A stretch of DNA of 64,000 nucleotides from Myxococcus dinghuensis (GCF_024198235.1 NZ_JAKCFB010000015.1:124001-188000), one strand, 5' to 3'; positions 28,259-37,101 are shown, numbered from the stretch's first letter. Made by a program: numbers and translations. The notes: a model not told the origin generated them from the sequence alone.

Positions 28259-29983
28259 TCAGCAGGACACCTTCTCGAGGGGGCGGAAGTCCGGCGCGGC
28301 GGGAGGCGGCAGGTCCGCGTTGTGGACCAGCCGGAGGATGCGTCCCCGGCCCGCCACGAACACACGGGCGCGGTGCAGCTCCGGCAGGTGCGCATCCGCG
28401 TCGCGCCAGCACTCCAGGAACGCCGTGAAGTCCCGCACCGCCGAGGCATGCTCCTTCTGCGCGGCGTGGGCCTCCGCCATCAACAGCCGGTAGTGACCAC
28501 ACCCGGGCCGCTCCTCCACGAGCACCCGCGCCAGCTCCAGCGCCTTGGCCTCGCGCTCGTCGCGCAAGCGCACGCGCGCGAGCGTCTCCCGCGCCGGACG
28601 GGAGAATGGCGCGGGACCCGCGGGCCGCAGACGCCGCTCCATGCGCCCGGCGCGAGTCAACGTGGCCTCCGCGCGTCCGGCCTCGCCACGACGCGCCTCC
28701 ATCGCGCCTCGCAGCTCCTGGGCGGCCACCTCCACCACGCGCGCCACGTCCCGAGGGCACAGGGCGCGCCCTTCGCCTCGACGGTGCTCGGACAGCCGCG
28801 GGTGCAACCCATCGAGCGAATCACAGGCCCGCTCCACGTCCTTCAACCGTCCCGCGTCCAGTGCGCTGATGCCGCGCGTGTACAGCCGGAGCCCATCCCG
28901 CAGGCCCAGCTCCGCGGGCGTGGGCTCGCCCACCAGCTCCATGGGCACGTCCGCCGCCGCGCGGCAGAACCCGAAGCGCAGGTGCGTCGACACCAGCGTG
29001 GACGCGGCGAACAGCACGGCCTGGGGCTCGGCCCCCGCGGACTCCACGCGGTGGCGCAAGCGGCGCGCCCACGCCTGCGCGTCGCTGTACCGGCCGCTCT
29101 CCGCGCAGCCCTGGCTGAGCAGGCGCATCGCGTGCTCCGCGCACGGGGCCACGTCCACCGGCAGCGACTCGCGGGCGAGGTACGCATCGTCCAGCGCCAC
29201 CGCCGCCTCGAGCGCGCGGTTCGCGTCCGCCGTATCCCCCACGCGCGCCAGCAGGCGCCCCGCGGCGAGCATCGCGGGACTCGCCTCGGGCGCGAGCACC
29301 AGCAGCCGCAGCGCGCTCTCCCGCGCGGCCTCCGGCCGGGGGCTGGGCAACATCGCGTTCACCCAGGCCATGTGCACCCCGGCGTGGTCGGGGTGCGTGC
29401 GCAGCAGCTCGCGCAGCAGGGCCTGCGCGTACGGCTGTCCCTGGGAGGGGCGCCCGTCCGCCTCGTAGCCCTCCAGCAGGAACCCCGCGAGCAGCAGCCG
29501 CGCCTCGGCGTCATCCGGGCAGCGGTCGATGAGGCACTCCATCTCCCGCACGAACGCGTGACGCCCGTTCGCCGGGCCCTTCTCCGCGAGCAGACTGGCC
29601 GCGACGATGTACCGCTGCTCGAGGTCCGGCAGGCCCTCGCTCAACGCGAGCGCGCGTTGTATCGCCTCGGCGCGCGCCGTGGCGAACCGCGCGCCCGGGC
29701 CCCGCGTCAGCGCCAGGCCCCACCACGCCATCGCGAGGTCGGGGTCGTGGCGCGTCGCCTCCGCGAAGGCGCGGCGGGCCTCGGGGCCCCAGCCCAGGTG
29801 CAACAGGCGCAGCCCCTGGTCGAAGAACGCCTGGGCCAGGGGGACCCGCGTGCTCACGGCCAGGTGTGAGGCGCCCAACCCCTCGCGCAGCGGCGGCCGC
29901 GCGAGCGCGCGGTCCGGCAGGTCCTCCCACGGAGCCTGGACGTAGACGGATGACTCATCGTTGCGAAGCAATCGTGCCAGCAT
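28259..29983 (-). CDS. Large TPR-repeat protein, unknown function
   Basis: 574 residues without signal peptide or membrane span. Helical pair repeats run through most of it: PLAQAFFDQGLRLLHLGWGP, EARRAFAEATRHDPDLAMAWW, later DDAEARLLLAGFLLEGYEAD and GHYRLLMAEAHAAQKEHASA. The opening FFDQGLRLLHLGWGPEARRAFAEA..DP is a pattern of bacterial proteins that count food-like TPR scaffolds of unknown task. ATG start after GGGAGGTCATC. It overlaps the preceding gene by 29 bp and is the last gene of a three-gene group (30992 to 28259). Confidence 0.85.
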   Translation of the reverse strand: MLARLLRNDESSVYVQAPWEDLPDRALARPPLREGLGASHLAVSTRVPLAQAFFDQGLRLLHLGWGPEARRAFAEATRHDPDLAMAWWGLALTRGPGARFATARAEAIQRALALSEGLPDLEQRYIVAASLLAEKGPANGRHAFVREMECLIDRCPDDAEARLLLAGFLLEGYEADGRPSQGQPYAQALLRELLRTHPDHAGVHMAWVNAMLPSPRPEAARESALRLLVLAPEASPAMLAAGRLLARVGDTADANRALEAAVALDDAYLARESLPVDVAPCAEHAMRLLSQGCAESGRYSDAQAWARRLRHRVESAGAEPQAVLFAASTLVSTHLRFGFCRAAADVPMELVGEPTPAELGLRDGLRLYTRGISALDAGRLKDVERACDSLDGLHPRLSEHRRGEGRALCPRDVARVVEVAAQELRGAMEARRGEAGRAEATLTRAGRMERRLRPAGPAPFSRPARETLARVRLRDEREAKALELARVLVEERPGCGHYRLLMAEAHAAQKEHASAVRDFTAFLECWRDADAHLPELHRARVFVAGRGRILRLVHNADLPPPAAPDFRPLEKVSC

Positions 29984-30596
29984 GATGACCTCCCACGGCC
30001 CCGGAGCCCGGGGCGACACAGGCGTTGAATCCAGAATCGATGGAGCGGATGCGCGAGCCGAGCCGGCTCCAGGCCTCGGCCAGCGCCTCCGCGGCGACCA
30101 GGGGCGCGCGGCGCCGGGACTCCAGGCACGCGCGCCTCCAATCAGGTCCCACTTCCCGGGCCACCCACTCCTCGTGCCCGGCGAGCCACGCGGCCAGCTC
30201 CGCCAACCTCCGGCGGACCTCGCGTCGCTCGACCTCCGTCGCGGGCGGCCGCCCCGTGCCCAGCTCACAGGCACGGTAGGCGGGCCCCGCGGGCGCGCAC
30301 TCCAACCAACGAGGGGAGAAGCCGTCCCGTGGGACGAAGACGGCCTCACCGCACTCGCACAACGCGCCGAACCCCCACAGGAACAGGCGCCCTCCGCCCG
30401 GCAGCACCACCGAATACGCGCTCTGCCCCTCCACGCCCGCCGGACGTGCGTGCCGGACGAGGCCTCGTCGCAGCAGCAGGTTGCCCTCCGGACAGAGCAC
30501 GTCCTGTCCGAGGCACCACAACGTGGCGTCGAACAGCCGGTCTCCCTCGCGGAGGACGTCGGCGGGCAGCAGGGGCTGGGTGGCGTCACCGGACAC
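29955..30596 (-). CDS. Hypothetical protein with CxC motif
   Basis: 213 residues with a GTG start 15 bp after the upstream gene's stop. Features seen: LFDATLWCLGQDVLCPEGNLL, then LWGFGALCECGEAVFVPRDG (a CxCG pair), and a Trp/Arg/Ala-rich helical second half. A single-knuckle zinc site with the earlier two Cys is possible. The end overlaps the TPR gene start. No recognised family. Confidence 0.75.
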   Translation of the reverse strand: MSGDATQPLLPADVLREGDRLFDATLWCLGQDVLCPEGNLLLRRGLVRHARPAGVEGQSAYSVVLPGGGRLFLWGFGALCECGEAVFVPRDGFSPRWLECAPAGPAYRACELGTGRPPATEVERREVRRRLAELAAWLAGHEEWVAREVGPDWRRACLESRRRAPLVAAEALAEAWSRLGSRIRSIDSGFNACVAPGSGAVGGHHAGTIASQR

Positions 30597-30611
30597 GAAG
30601 GCGCCCCTTCC

Positions 30612-30992
30612 TCAGCTCGCGGCCTTCTTCGCCGGCCCCGAGCGCACCGCCACGCCGCCGAACAAGGCCTGGGTGTCCGCCGTGCCGCCGCCCTGCCTGG
30701 CCAGCGCCGCGTTGATGGCCCGCACGAGCTTGCCGCGCACGCGGCGTGGCAGCGGCTGGTCCGCGAGCGCGGCGCCCAACTGCTGCGCGCTCACGCCCCG
30801 GCCGCTCCGGGGCTTGCCCAAGCCCAGCTCCGTGTAGCTCTTGCCCTGCGTCTCCTTCTCACGCCGCTTGGAGGAGCGCTTGCGGGTGAGGGTCCGGTCC
30901 TCGTCGCCGCGGGCCTCGAGCTGCCGCGACAGGCGCAGCACCGTGGCCTCGCTGATGTGCTTCTCGTTCAGGAACTGCTGGAAGATTCCCAT
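30612..30992 (-). CDS. Small basic hypothetical protein
   Basis: 126 residues starting MGIFQQFLNEKHISEATVLR after AGGAGATACGAC. Basic throughout (RTLTRKRSSKRREKETQGKS), with two helical parts joined by a Gly/Arg linker. The second part (VSAQQLGAALADQPLPRRVRGK) ends in a Lys/Ala tail like nucleic-acid-binding proteins, which is only suggestive. First gene of a group with the CxC and TPR proteins; 84 bp after the His-rich lipoprotein's stop, possibly on the same transcript. Confidence 0.75.
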   Translation of the reverse strand: MGIFQQFLNEKHISEATVLRLSRQLEARGDEDRTLTRKRSSKRREKETQGKSYTELGLGKPRSGRGVSAQQLGAALADQPLPRRVRGKLVRAINAALARQGGGTADTQALFGGVAVRSGPAKKAAS

Positions 30993-31076
30993 GTCGTATC
31001 TCCTGGAGACCCGGCGCGGGGGCCGGGTCGGATGTCCGGGCGGACGACCCGGGCCCACAGGCCCGGGCCGCGCCTG

Positions 31077-31571
31077 CTAGTGCTCGTGCCCCTCGTGAGA
31101 CGCCTCTTCGACGACGAGCGAGACGGAGGACGAGGCGGTGGGACCGAAGGTGAAGGTGAACGTGCCGACCGTGAGCGGGACGACGTGGCGACCCTTGATC
31201 TCCGTGCACGAGGCGGAGCCCTTGGCGCTCTCCTCGAGCTCCACCGCCGCGCCCGACGCGTCGGTGACGCGCACGGGGACATCCGCGCCCAGGTAGAGGA
31301 CGTAGTCGGTGGCCTCGGACGCGGCGAAGCTCACGGCGCCCGAGTGACCCGCCTCCCCGCTCACCAGGGTGATGTCGTAGCGGCGGTGGTTGTCGTCGAC
31401 CGCCGGGGGCGTCCCCGTGGTGGTGGCGGCCACGGCGACCGACGGGCCCTCGCGCAGGTGCTCGCAACCCTCGACGTCGACCCCCTCCTCGGGCGTCGCG
31501 TCGTCATCGCCGCAGGCGGCGGTGAGCAGCGCGGTGGACATCAGGAGGACGGACAGAAGCTTCTTGTGCAT
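31077..31571 (-). CDS. Small lipoprotein with His-rich C-terminus
   Basis: 164 residues; the signal KLLSVLLMSTALLTAAC lipidates Cys20 and is followed by the acidic stretch GDDDATPEEG. The mature domain looks like a beta sandwich (YDITLVSGEAG, DYVLYLGADVPVRV, TFTFTFGPTASSSVSLVVEE) and ends EASHEGHEH, a probable metal site; DVEGCEHLREG and GSASCTEI supply two more Cys. It lies 299 bp downstream of the small His/Cys protein on the same strand, echoing the pairing of such a protein with a metal lipoprotein at 20-24 kb. Confidence 0.8.
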   Translation of the reverse strand: MHKKLLSVLLMSTALLTAACGDDDATPEEGVDVEGCEHLREGPSVAVAATTTGTPPAVDDNHRRYDITLVSGEAGHSGAVSFAASEATDYVLYLGADVPVRVTDASGAAVELEESAKGSASCTEIKGRHVVPLTVGTFTFTFGPTASSSVSLVVEEASHEGHEH

Positions 31572-31870
31572 GTGTATTGCTCCACGTGGATGGACTGCGG
31601 AATGCCAGCCACCCACGCCGCACCGGCCCCCACCGGTGGAGGCGAGGACGGAACGGACGCCGGAGGCATGGCGGGAATCGCGCGGGACGCGCGCGACACG
31701 GGGGGCGAGAGCGTGCACGCAGGGGAAACGAGCCATCCCCCGACGCGTCGCGCGGCGAGTGACTCAGCGCCCCATGGGTGTAGGGAGCGAGATCACACGA
31801 CGGCCACGAACCAGGGCCCGCTCAGGACATTCGGGTGTCCGGAGACGGGACGGCGTCCCGGTGCGACGGC
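31572..31870. other. 299-bp gap, no gene seen
   Basis: Short frames exist on both strands but none has a ribosome binding site or protein-like composition. It probably holds the promoter of the His-rich lipoprotein (minus strand) and the end of the upstream transcript. Confidence 0.5.
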
Positions 31871-32311
31871 TCAGGCGCGAGGCGGAGAGGCCTTGGGGGC
31901 CAGGTGCAGCCGGGCGACGGGCTCCGCGTGGAAGCGGAACACGGCCAGCGCCGGCTCGGAGCGGGTCGACACCCCGGTGATTCCAGGGGTTCCCGTCGCC
32001 GGAGGCGGGGCCTCACGGCGGATCAACGCATGGGCGCAGTGGGCTTCCGCGCCGTGGCCGGCCGGCGCGTCCTGGCGCCGCGAGGCGACCCGGACGTCGT
32101 CGAAGTGCTCCTCCGCCACGGAGACGGACGCATGTGCGTCGTTCCCCTCCACGTGGACCACCTCACCGTGTTCCAGGCACGTCACGTGCTGGACCAGGGC
32201 GAAGTGCAGCACACTCCCTATGTAGGCCATCGCGCACACGAGCACGAGCGGCAGCGCCAGGAGGCGCGACCGGACGAGACGCGGGGGCAGCGAGGGCGAG
32301 GGGCGGCTCAC
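31871..32311 (-). CDS. Small exported His/Cys protein, paralogue of the one at 20404-20829
   Basis: 146 residues. An N-terminal hydrophobic helix (LLALPLVLVCAMAYIGSVLHF) is followed by QHVTCLEHGEVVHVEG, an acidic/His stretch (VSVAEEHFDD), GAEAHCAHALI and a C-terminus ending LAPKASPPRA. The arrangement H..C.EH, then H.C, then APKASPP matches the protein at 20404-20829. Start at GTG 32311 has a poor ribosome binding site. Possible role in metal sensing or delivery with the His-rich lipoprotein downstream. Confidence 0.7.
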   Translation of the reverse strand: MSRPSPSLPPRLVRSRLLALPLVLVCAMAYIGSVLHFALVQHVTCLEHGEVVHVEGNDAHASVSVAEEHFDDVRVASRRQDAPAGHGAEAHCAHALIRREAPPPATGTPGITGVSTRSEPALAVFRFHAEPVARLHLAPKASPPRA

Positions 32312-32506
32312 GATTCAGGGAGGCAAAAAGGGAGCAGTGTTTGTAAGCCAGACGCAAGGCATGTGCAAGCCACACGGAAAGACACACGCCGCGACACGGC
32401 TGGCGGGAGCGGGCCCGCGGCACGTGCGCGATGGACCGGTGCCCCGGTCCGGACATAGGTTCCCCCGCCCCGGCGACGCCCGGGCCAGTGAAGGACAGAC
32501 ATTTCC

Positions 32507-33979
32507 GTGCAAGAGCTCATCGACGTGCTGAAGCACCAGGCGCGCCACTTCGCGCAAGAGCTGTCGCAGCTCGCGTACAAGCGGGGCCTGGCGGTGACAC
32601 AGCTGGACGGCGCCACCCGCCCCATCCCCATCACCGCGACACCGGTGATTCTCGACGCCGCGGAGATCCGTCGCCGCGCGGAGCTGTCCGCGCGCCTGTC
32701 CTCCGCCACGGTGAAGATGGCGCGCGCCATCCTCGGCGGCCCGGACGCCGCGGAGCTGCTGGGCGCCCTGTCCCCGCTCGAGCGCGCGCTCGCCGAGCGC
32801 ACGTGGCGGGACTCCCAGCGGCTGGCCACGACACGCGTCGACTACTTCGTCTCCGGCGGCAAGCCCTATGCCCTGGAGGTCAACGCGACCATCCCGGCCA
32901 TGCAGGGCTACTCGGACATCGCGGCCCGCACCTTCATCGAGGTGGTGGCGCGCCACGTGCGCTACCCGGAGAAGGCCCTGCCCTCGCTGCTGGCGCTCAA
33001 CGGCAGCAACGCGCTGGCCCTCTACCGCGCGCTCCTGGACGGCTACGCCGCCGAGCGCCCGGGGAAGATGCCGGACACGGTGGCCCTGCTGTGCCGCCGC
33101 AACGACGCGCAGATCTCCGAGCTTCGCTGGCTGTGCGAGCGCTTCCGGGAGTTCGGCGCGGACGCGGACCTCGTCCACCCGGACGAGGTCTCCGGTGACG
33201 ACGCCTTCGAGGCGCACGGCAAGAAGTACGACCTCGTCTACCGCCACCTCTTCGTGCGCCGGCTGGAGCAGGCCCCGTCGCCCTGGGTGGAGGACTTCCT
33301 GGGAACGGTGCCGGGCCGGAAGGCCGTGTTCCTCAACCCGCCCGCCTCGCAGGTGGAGGTGAAGTCCACCTTCGCGCGACTGTCGCAGGCGCTCGCGGAG
33401 CCCGCGCTCGCCGAGGCCGCCGGGTTGACGCCGGAGGAGTTGGAGGCCATCCGCGCCTCCGTGCCGTGGACGCGTGTCTTCCGCGCGGGTCCCACCACGG
33501 GGCCGGACGGGGACCGGGTGGAGGACCTGGTCGCGCGCGTCGCGGCGACGCCCGCCCGCTTCGTGCTCAAGCGGGCCTGGGACTATGGCGGCAAGGCGGT
33601 GTTCCTCGGCCGGTCGGCGGGCACGGTGCCCTACGTCGAGCGCGTGAAGGCCGCGTATGGAGAACTGCTGGCCTGGCCGGAGCTGTGCGCACGGGCCGCC
33701 GCGGACCCGACGGGGGGCGGCTTCGTGGTCCAGGAGATCGTCGACTCCCCGCCGGAGGAGCACCTGCTGTGCGAGCAGACGGGCTCCGTCGTCCCCACCT
33801 CCTTCTTCGTGGATTACTCGGCCTACGCGTCGGTTGGGTTGGCGAAGCAGCCCGCCTGGGGCGGGGTGTGCCGGGGTTCGGTGGCGGAAATCGTGAATAT
33901 CGTGGGCGGCGGCGGGGTGCTGCCGCTCATCACCACGGAAGTGGCCTCGAAGCTTTTGCTGGCGTGGAAGGCCCTTTAG
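32507..33979 (+). CDS. ATP-grasp-like protein, unknown substrate
   Basis: 490 residues, cytoplasmic. Two stretches look like ATP-grasp pieces in swapped order: PYALEVNATIPAMQGYSD (about 122-139, as in the metal-binding end of the fold) and RFVLKRAWDYGGKAVFLG with GGFVVQEIVDSP (about 348-410, as in the nucleotide-binding part). That circular permutation is known in glutathionylspermidine-synthase-like enzymes, which ligate an amine and a carboxylate. The substrate is unknown. GTG start at 32507. Divergent from the small His/Cys protein, 195 bp away. Confidence 0.75.
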   Translation: MQELIDVLKHQARHFAQELSQLAYKRGLAVTQLDGATRPIPITATPVILDAAEIRRRAELSARLSSATVKMARAILGGPDAAELLGALSPLERALAERTWRDSQRLATTRVDYFVSGGKPYALEVNATIPAMQGYSDIAARTFIEVVARHVRYPEKALPSLLALNGSNALALYRALLDGYAAERPGKMPDTVALLCRRNDAQISELRWLCERFREFGADADLVHPDEVSGDDAFEAHGKKYDLVYRHLFVRRLEQAPSPWVEDFLGTVPGRKAVFLNPPASQVEVKSTFARLSQALAEPALAEAAGLTPEELEAIRASVPWTRVFRAGPTTGPDGDRVEDLVARVAATPARFVLKRAWDYGGKAVFLGRSAGTVPYVERVKAAYGELLAWPELCARAAADPTGGGFVVQEIVDSPPEEHLLCEQTGSVVPTSFFVDYSAYASVGLAKQPAWGGVCRGSVAEIVNIVGGGGVLPLITTEVASKLLLAWKAL

Positions 33980-34081
33980 GTAGGGTGGGTCAGGCCGGGA
34001 CTTCGCGCACGTCCCGGTCGTCGACCTCATCGAGCAGTGCGCCGCCGGGCCTGGGCCTGGCGTGAAAGGACGAGAAGATTC

Positions 34082-34792
34082 ATGGCCTGGGAAACTTCGG
34101 GATGGCAGACGAGCGAGCGGGGCTCGGTCGACTCCGTGCTCGTGCAGGAGTCTCAGCGCGCGTTCATGTCGCGCGTGCACGGGTGGATGTTCGGAGGGCT
34201 GCTGGTCACCGGCGCGATGATGCTGGTGACGCTGGCCAACGAGCCGCTCCTTCGCCTGGTGGCCCGCTGGCCGCTGGCCCTCATCCTCGCGCAGTTCGGC
34301 GCGGTGTTCGCGCTGTCGTTCCTGGCGCCGCGGCTGTCGGGGCTGGCGGCCGGCGCGCTGTTCATCGGCTACTCGGCGCTGACGGGGATGACGTTCTCCA
34401 TCTTCGCCCTCATCTACACGTTCGGCAGCATGGCGCAGGCGTTCTTCCTCACCGCGGGCGTGTACGGCGCGATGGCCCTGTATGGCACCTTCACCAAGAA
34501 GGACCTGAGCAGTTGGGGCACGTTCCTCTACATGGGGCTCTTCGGCATCGTCCTCGCGGGCTTCGTCAACCTCTTCGTGCGCAGTGACGCGCTGTCCTTC
34601 GTCAAGTCGTGCGCGGCCGTCCTCGTCTTCTCCGGCCTGACGGCGTACGACACCCAGAAGCTGCGCGAGATGCACGCCAACACGGGCTACAGCAGCGCCG
34701 CCACCGTGAGCATCGTCGGCGCGCTGCGGCTCTACCTCGACTTCATCAACCTGTTCATCGCCCTCCTGCGGCTGATGGGCCGCCGCCGCTAG
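34082..34792 (+). CDS. Bax inhibitor-1 / YccA family membrane protein
   Basis: 236 residues, seven hydrophobic helices. Hallmarks: a cytoplasmic N-terminus QESQRAFMSRVHGWMFGGLL, then the C-terminal FSGLTAYDTQKLREMHA segment, where the Asp pair region (D in AYDTQ) matches the pH-sensing carboxylate of BsYetJ. Members are thought to conduct Ca2+ or protons, or to modulate FtsH as in E. coli YccA. Followed by a strong terminator. Confidence 0.92.
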   Translation: MAWETSGWQTSERGSVDSVLVQESQRAFMSRVHGWMFGGLLVTGAMMLVTLANEPLLRLVARWPLALILAQFGAVFALSFLAPRLSGLAAGALFIGYSALTGMTFSIFALIYTFGSMAQAFFLTAGVYGAMALYGTFTKKDLSSWGTFLYMGLFGIVLAGFVNLFVRSDALSFVKSCAAVLVFSGLTAYDTQKLREMHANTGYSSAATVSIVGALRLYLDFINLFIALLRLMGRRR

Positions 34793-34821
34793 GCGGGCCA
34801 CGGGCCTCTCCGTCTCGAACG

Positions 34822-34865
34822 GCGGCGGCGCGCTCCTCCCGGGAACGCGTCGCCGCTTTTTCTTT
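34822..34865 (+). terminator. Rho-independent terminator after the Bax inhibitor-1 gene
   Basis: Eleven-base arms GCGGCGGCGCG / CGCGTCGCCGC with one wobble pair, a 13-base loop and the T-run TTTTTCTTT right after. It is the clearest intrinsic terminator in the window. Confidence 0.85.
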
Positions 34866-34925
34866 GCCGCGCGATGACCCGGTCCGCCGCGTCCCCGCCT
34901 CCATCTGCTCGCACAGGAGGAAGGG

Positions 34926-36095
34926 ATGCACCCAGCAATCCAGAAGCCCCTCGCATCGTCGCTCGTCGTGTTGTCGTTGTTGTCCGCCGGCCTCGCCCAG
35001 GCACACGGCTCCATGGAGGTCCCCCTCAGCCGCGTCTACAGCTGCTTCAAGGAAGGACCGGAGACGCCCAAGTCCGCCGCATGCAAGGCCGCCATCCAGG
35101 TGGGAGGGACCCAGGCGCTCTACGACTGGAACGGGGTGCGCCAGGGCGCGGCCAACGGTCGCCACCGCGAGCTCATCGCCGACGGCAAGCTGTGCAGCGC
35201 GGCCAACGAGAGCCACAAGGGCCTCGACCTCGCGCGCACGGACTGGCCCTCCACCCTCATCACCCCGGACGCCAACAACCGCTTCGAGTTCGTCTTCCAC
35301 GCCACGGCCGTGCACGCCACGGCCTACTTCCACCTCTACGTGACGAAGGAGGGCTACAACCCCGCGCTGCCGCTGAAGTGGTCGGACCTGGAGGACGCGC
35401 CCTTCTGCACCCTGACCGCCCCCGCGGCGCCCACGAACAACCGCTACCGCTTCACCTGCCCCTTCCCCCAGGGACGCACCGGACCGCACGTCGTCTACAC
35501 CATCTGGCAGCGCTCCGATTCGCCGGAGGCCTTCTACGCCTGCAACGACGTGAAGTTCAGCGACACGCCGCCCCCCGCCACCTCCTGGAAGGAGCTGGGC
35601 GCGGTGCAGGCGCGCGAGGATCTGCCCGCCCAGAGCAAGGTGACGTTGCGCGTGTTCAACAGCAGCGGGGGTGACGCGGAGACCCACCCGCTGTCGCTCG
35701 GCGCCGAGACCCCCGCGGCCACGTGGATGTACAGCCTCGCGCAGCGGGTGAACGCCGCCTCCAGCCGCGTCCAGGTGGGCGTGCTGCAATCGACCGGCGG
35801 CGTCGTGCCCGAGCAGAGCGCGACCACCAACCGCGTCTACTCACGCGAGGCCAGCGACACGTTCCAGCTCGACATCGAGAAGCCCACCGGAGGCGGCGGT
35901 GGCGGCGAGACGCCGCAGTACGCGTACCCCGACGGGCTGGCCAGCTACACCGCCGGCACGCTCGTGCAGGGCACCGACGGCCACGTCTACCGCTGCAAGC
36001 CCTTCCCCTACTCCGGCTGGTGCAAGGGCTCCGCGCCGTACTACGCCCCGGGCACGGGCAGCCACTGGACGGACGCCTGGGAGTTCGTGCGCTAG
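34926..36095 (+). CDS. Secreted lytic polysaccharide monooxygenase (AA10, GbpA-like) with C-terminal chitin-binding module
   Basis: 389 residues. Signal peptide ends AGLAQA, leaving His27 as the mature N-terminus (HGSMEVPLSR); with His130 (TAVHATAYFHLY) it forms the copper histidine brace. AA10 catalytic domain about 27-200, a GbpA domain-2-like region about 205-310, a Gly-rich linker (TGGGGGGE), then a small Trp/Tyr/Cys module (GTLVQGTDGHVYRCKPFPYS, SHWTDAWEFV) resembling CBM5/12 or CBM73 chitin-binding domains. It oxidatively cuts crystalline chitin or similar polymer, useful to a predator of fungi. It has its own ribosome binding site CAGGAGGAAGGG. Confidence 0.94.
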   Translation: MHPAIQKPLASSLVVLSLLSAGLAQAHGSMEVPLSRVYSCFKEGPETPKSAACKAAIQVGGTQALYDWNGVRQGAANGRHRELIADGKLCSAANESHKGLDLARTDWPSTLITPDANNRFEFVFHATAVHATAYFHLYVTKEGYNPALPLKWSDLEDAPFCTLTAPAAPTNNRYRFTCPFPQGRTGPHVVYTIWQRSDSPEAFYACNDVKFSDTPPPATSWKELGAVQAREDLPAQSKVTLRVFNSSGGDAETHPLSLGAETPAATWMYSLAQRVNAASSRVQVGVLQSTGGVVPEQSATTNRVYSREASDTFQLDIEKPTGGGGGGETPQYAYPDGLASYTAGTLVQGTDGHVYRCKPFPYSGWCKGSAPYYAPGTGSHWTDAWEFVR

Positions 36096-36184
36096 CCATC
36101 CACGCGGAGCACGCGTCCGGCCGGCCAGCATCGACACGACGCCCGGGTGGGCCCGTCCCGCCCGGGCGCCTCGACAGGGGGCGC

Positions 36185-36526
36185 TCAGCCCTCCGCCTTC
36201 TCCTTGCGGGAGAACGGCATCAGCAGCCGCTCCACCGGGCGGCCCTGCAGCAGGTGCTCCTCGACGATTTCGGGGACGTCCTCCACCTTCACTCCGCCGT
36301 ACCAGGTGCCCTCCGGGTAGACGACCACGGAGACGCCGAAGGCGCAGGTGTCGAGGCACCCCGCGGCATTCGCCCGCATCCGCCCCTTCACGCCCCGCTT
36401 GTCCAGCTCCGCCTTGAACGCGGCGCGGACCTCCTCGGCCCCCTTGGTGGCGCAGCACCCCTTGGGGTGGCCGTCGGGACGCCGGTTGGTGCACACGAAG
36501 ACATGACGCTGGAACGGAGGAGGCAT
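36185..36526 (-). CDS. Thioredoxin-like (2Fe-2S) ferredoxin
   Basis: 113 residues. Four Cys are placed as in thioredoxin-fold ferredoxins: HVFVCTNRR, PKGCCATKG (two adjacent), then AAGCLDTCAFGVSVVVYPEG. Strand/helix order VFVC, CxxxC, VSVVVYPEGTWYGGV is that of the NuoE-like/shallow ferredoxins. It is an electron carrier of unknown partner. ATG start after AGGAGGCGGAGC. Convergent with the LPMO gene, 89 bp away. Confidence 0.9.
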   Translation of the reverse strand: MPPPFQRHVFVCTNRRPDGHPKGCCATKGAEEVRAAFKAELDKRGVKGRMRANAAGCLDTCAFGVSVVVYPEGTWYGGVKVEDVPEIVEEHLLQGRPVERLLMPFSRKEKAEG

Positions 36527-36861
36527 GCTCCGCCTCCTAACGCGGCCGGGGACTGAAATCGACGACCCAGGGGGCCTCGCGACGCCCCGTGTGTCCACCC
36601 CGACGGCCAGGCGTGCCGCCGAACAGGCCTGTAGCGCCCGCCCCTGGACAGGCGCAACTCCCGTGCAAAGACTTTCAGCAAACGTCCCCCAGTGATCACG
36701 CTCGTTTGCATCGGAGTGACGATACATGGCTCGCCACCTGTTACCCGTCGAAGTAGCGCCCCGATTGCCATGGCGCCGGACAGGTTCTAGATCGTCGGAT
36801 CCCGGCTGACGGTGCTACAGGCCGCTACGTCTTCCGCTCGTCCGGACGCCTGGGCGCGCCA

Positions 36862-36908
36862 CCCCATTTGATAGTGTGTACGACAACTCCCAACACTATT
36901 AGTGGGGT
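36862..36908 (+). promoter_or_regulatory. Candidate tandem NrdR boxes upstream of nrdJ
   Basis: The NrdR consensus is two 16-bp palindromes of ACACTATA-TATAGTGT type, centres 31-32 bp apart. Here the inner half-sites GATAGTGT (36870-36877, 7 of 8) and ACACTATT (36893-36900, 7 of 8) put the two centres 31 bp apart. The second site continues as CACTA-T-TAGTG, a near-palindrome. The outer halves are poor. NrdR represses ribonucleotide reductase genes. No nrdR gene lies in the window. Confidence 0.5.
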
Positions 36909-37101
36909 CATCACGTTCTTGCGTAGCCGTGACGGTGATCGTATGGATCCACCCCGCCCGGTCGCTGGCCGGGCGTCTTCCACGACAACAGTGCGGGCTT
37001 CCAGGCCCTCGACCGAGCGCTGGGCTCCCAGGATTCGGAATGTCTCTCGTGTGTCGAACGGGCCACGAGCGATCCTCCGGATCTCGGGTGCTTAGCGTTT
37101 C

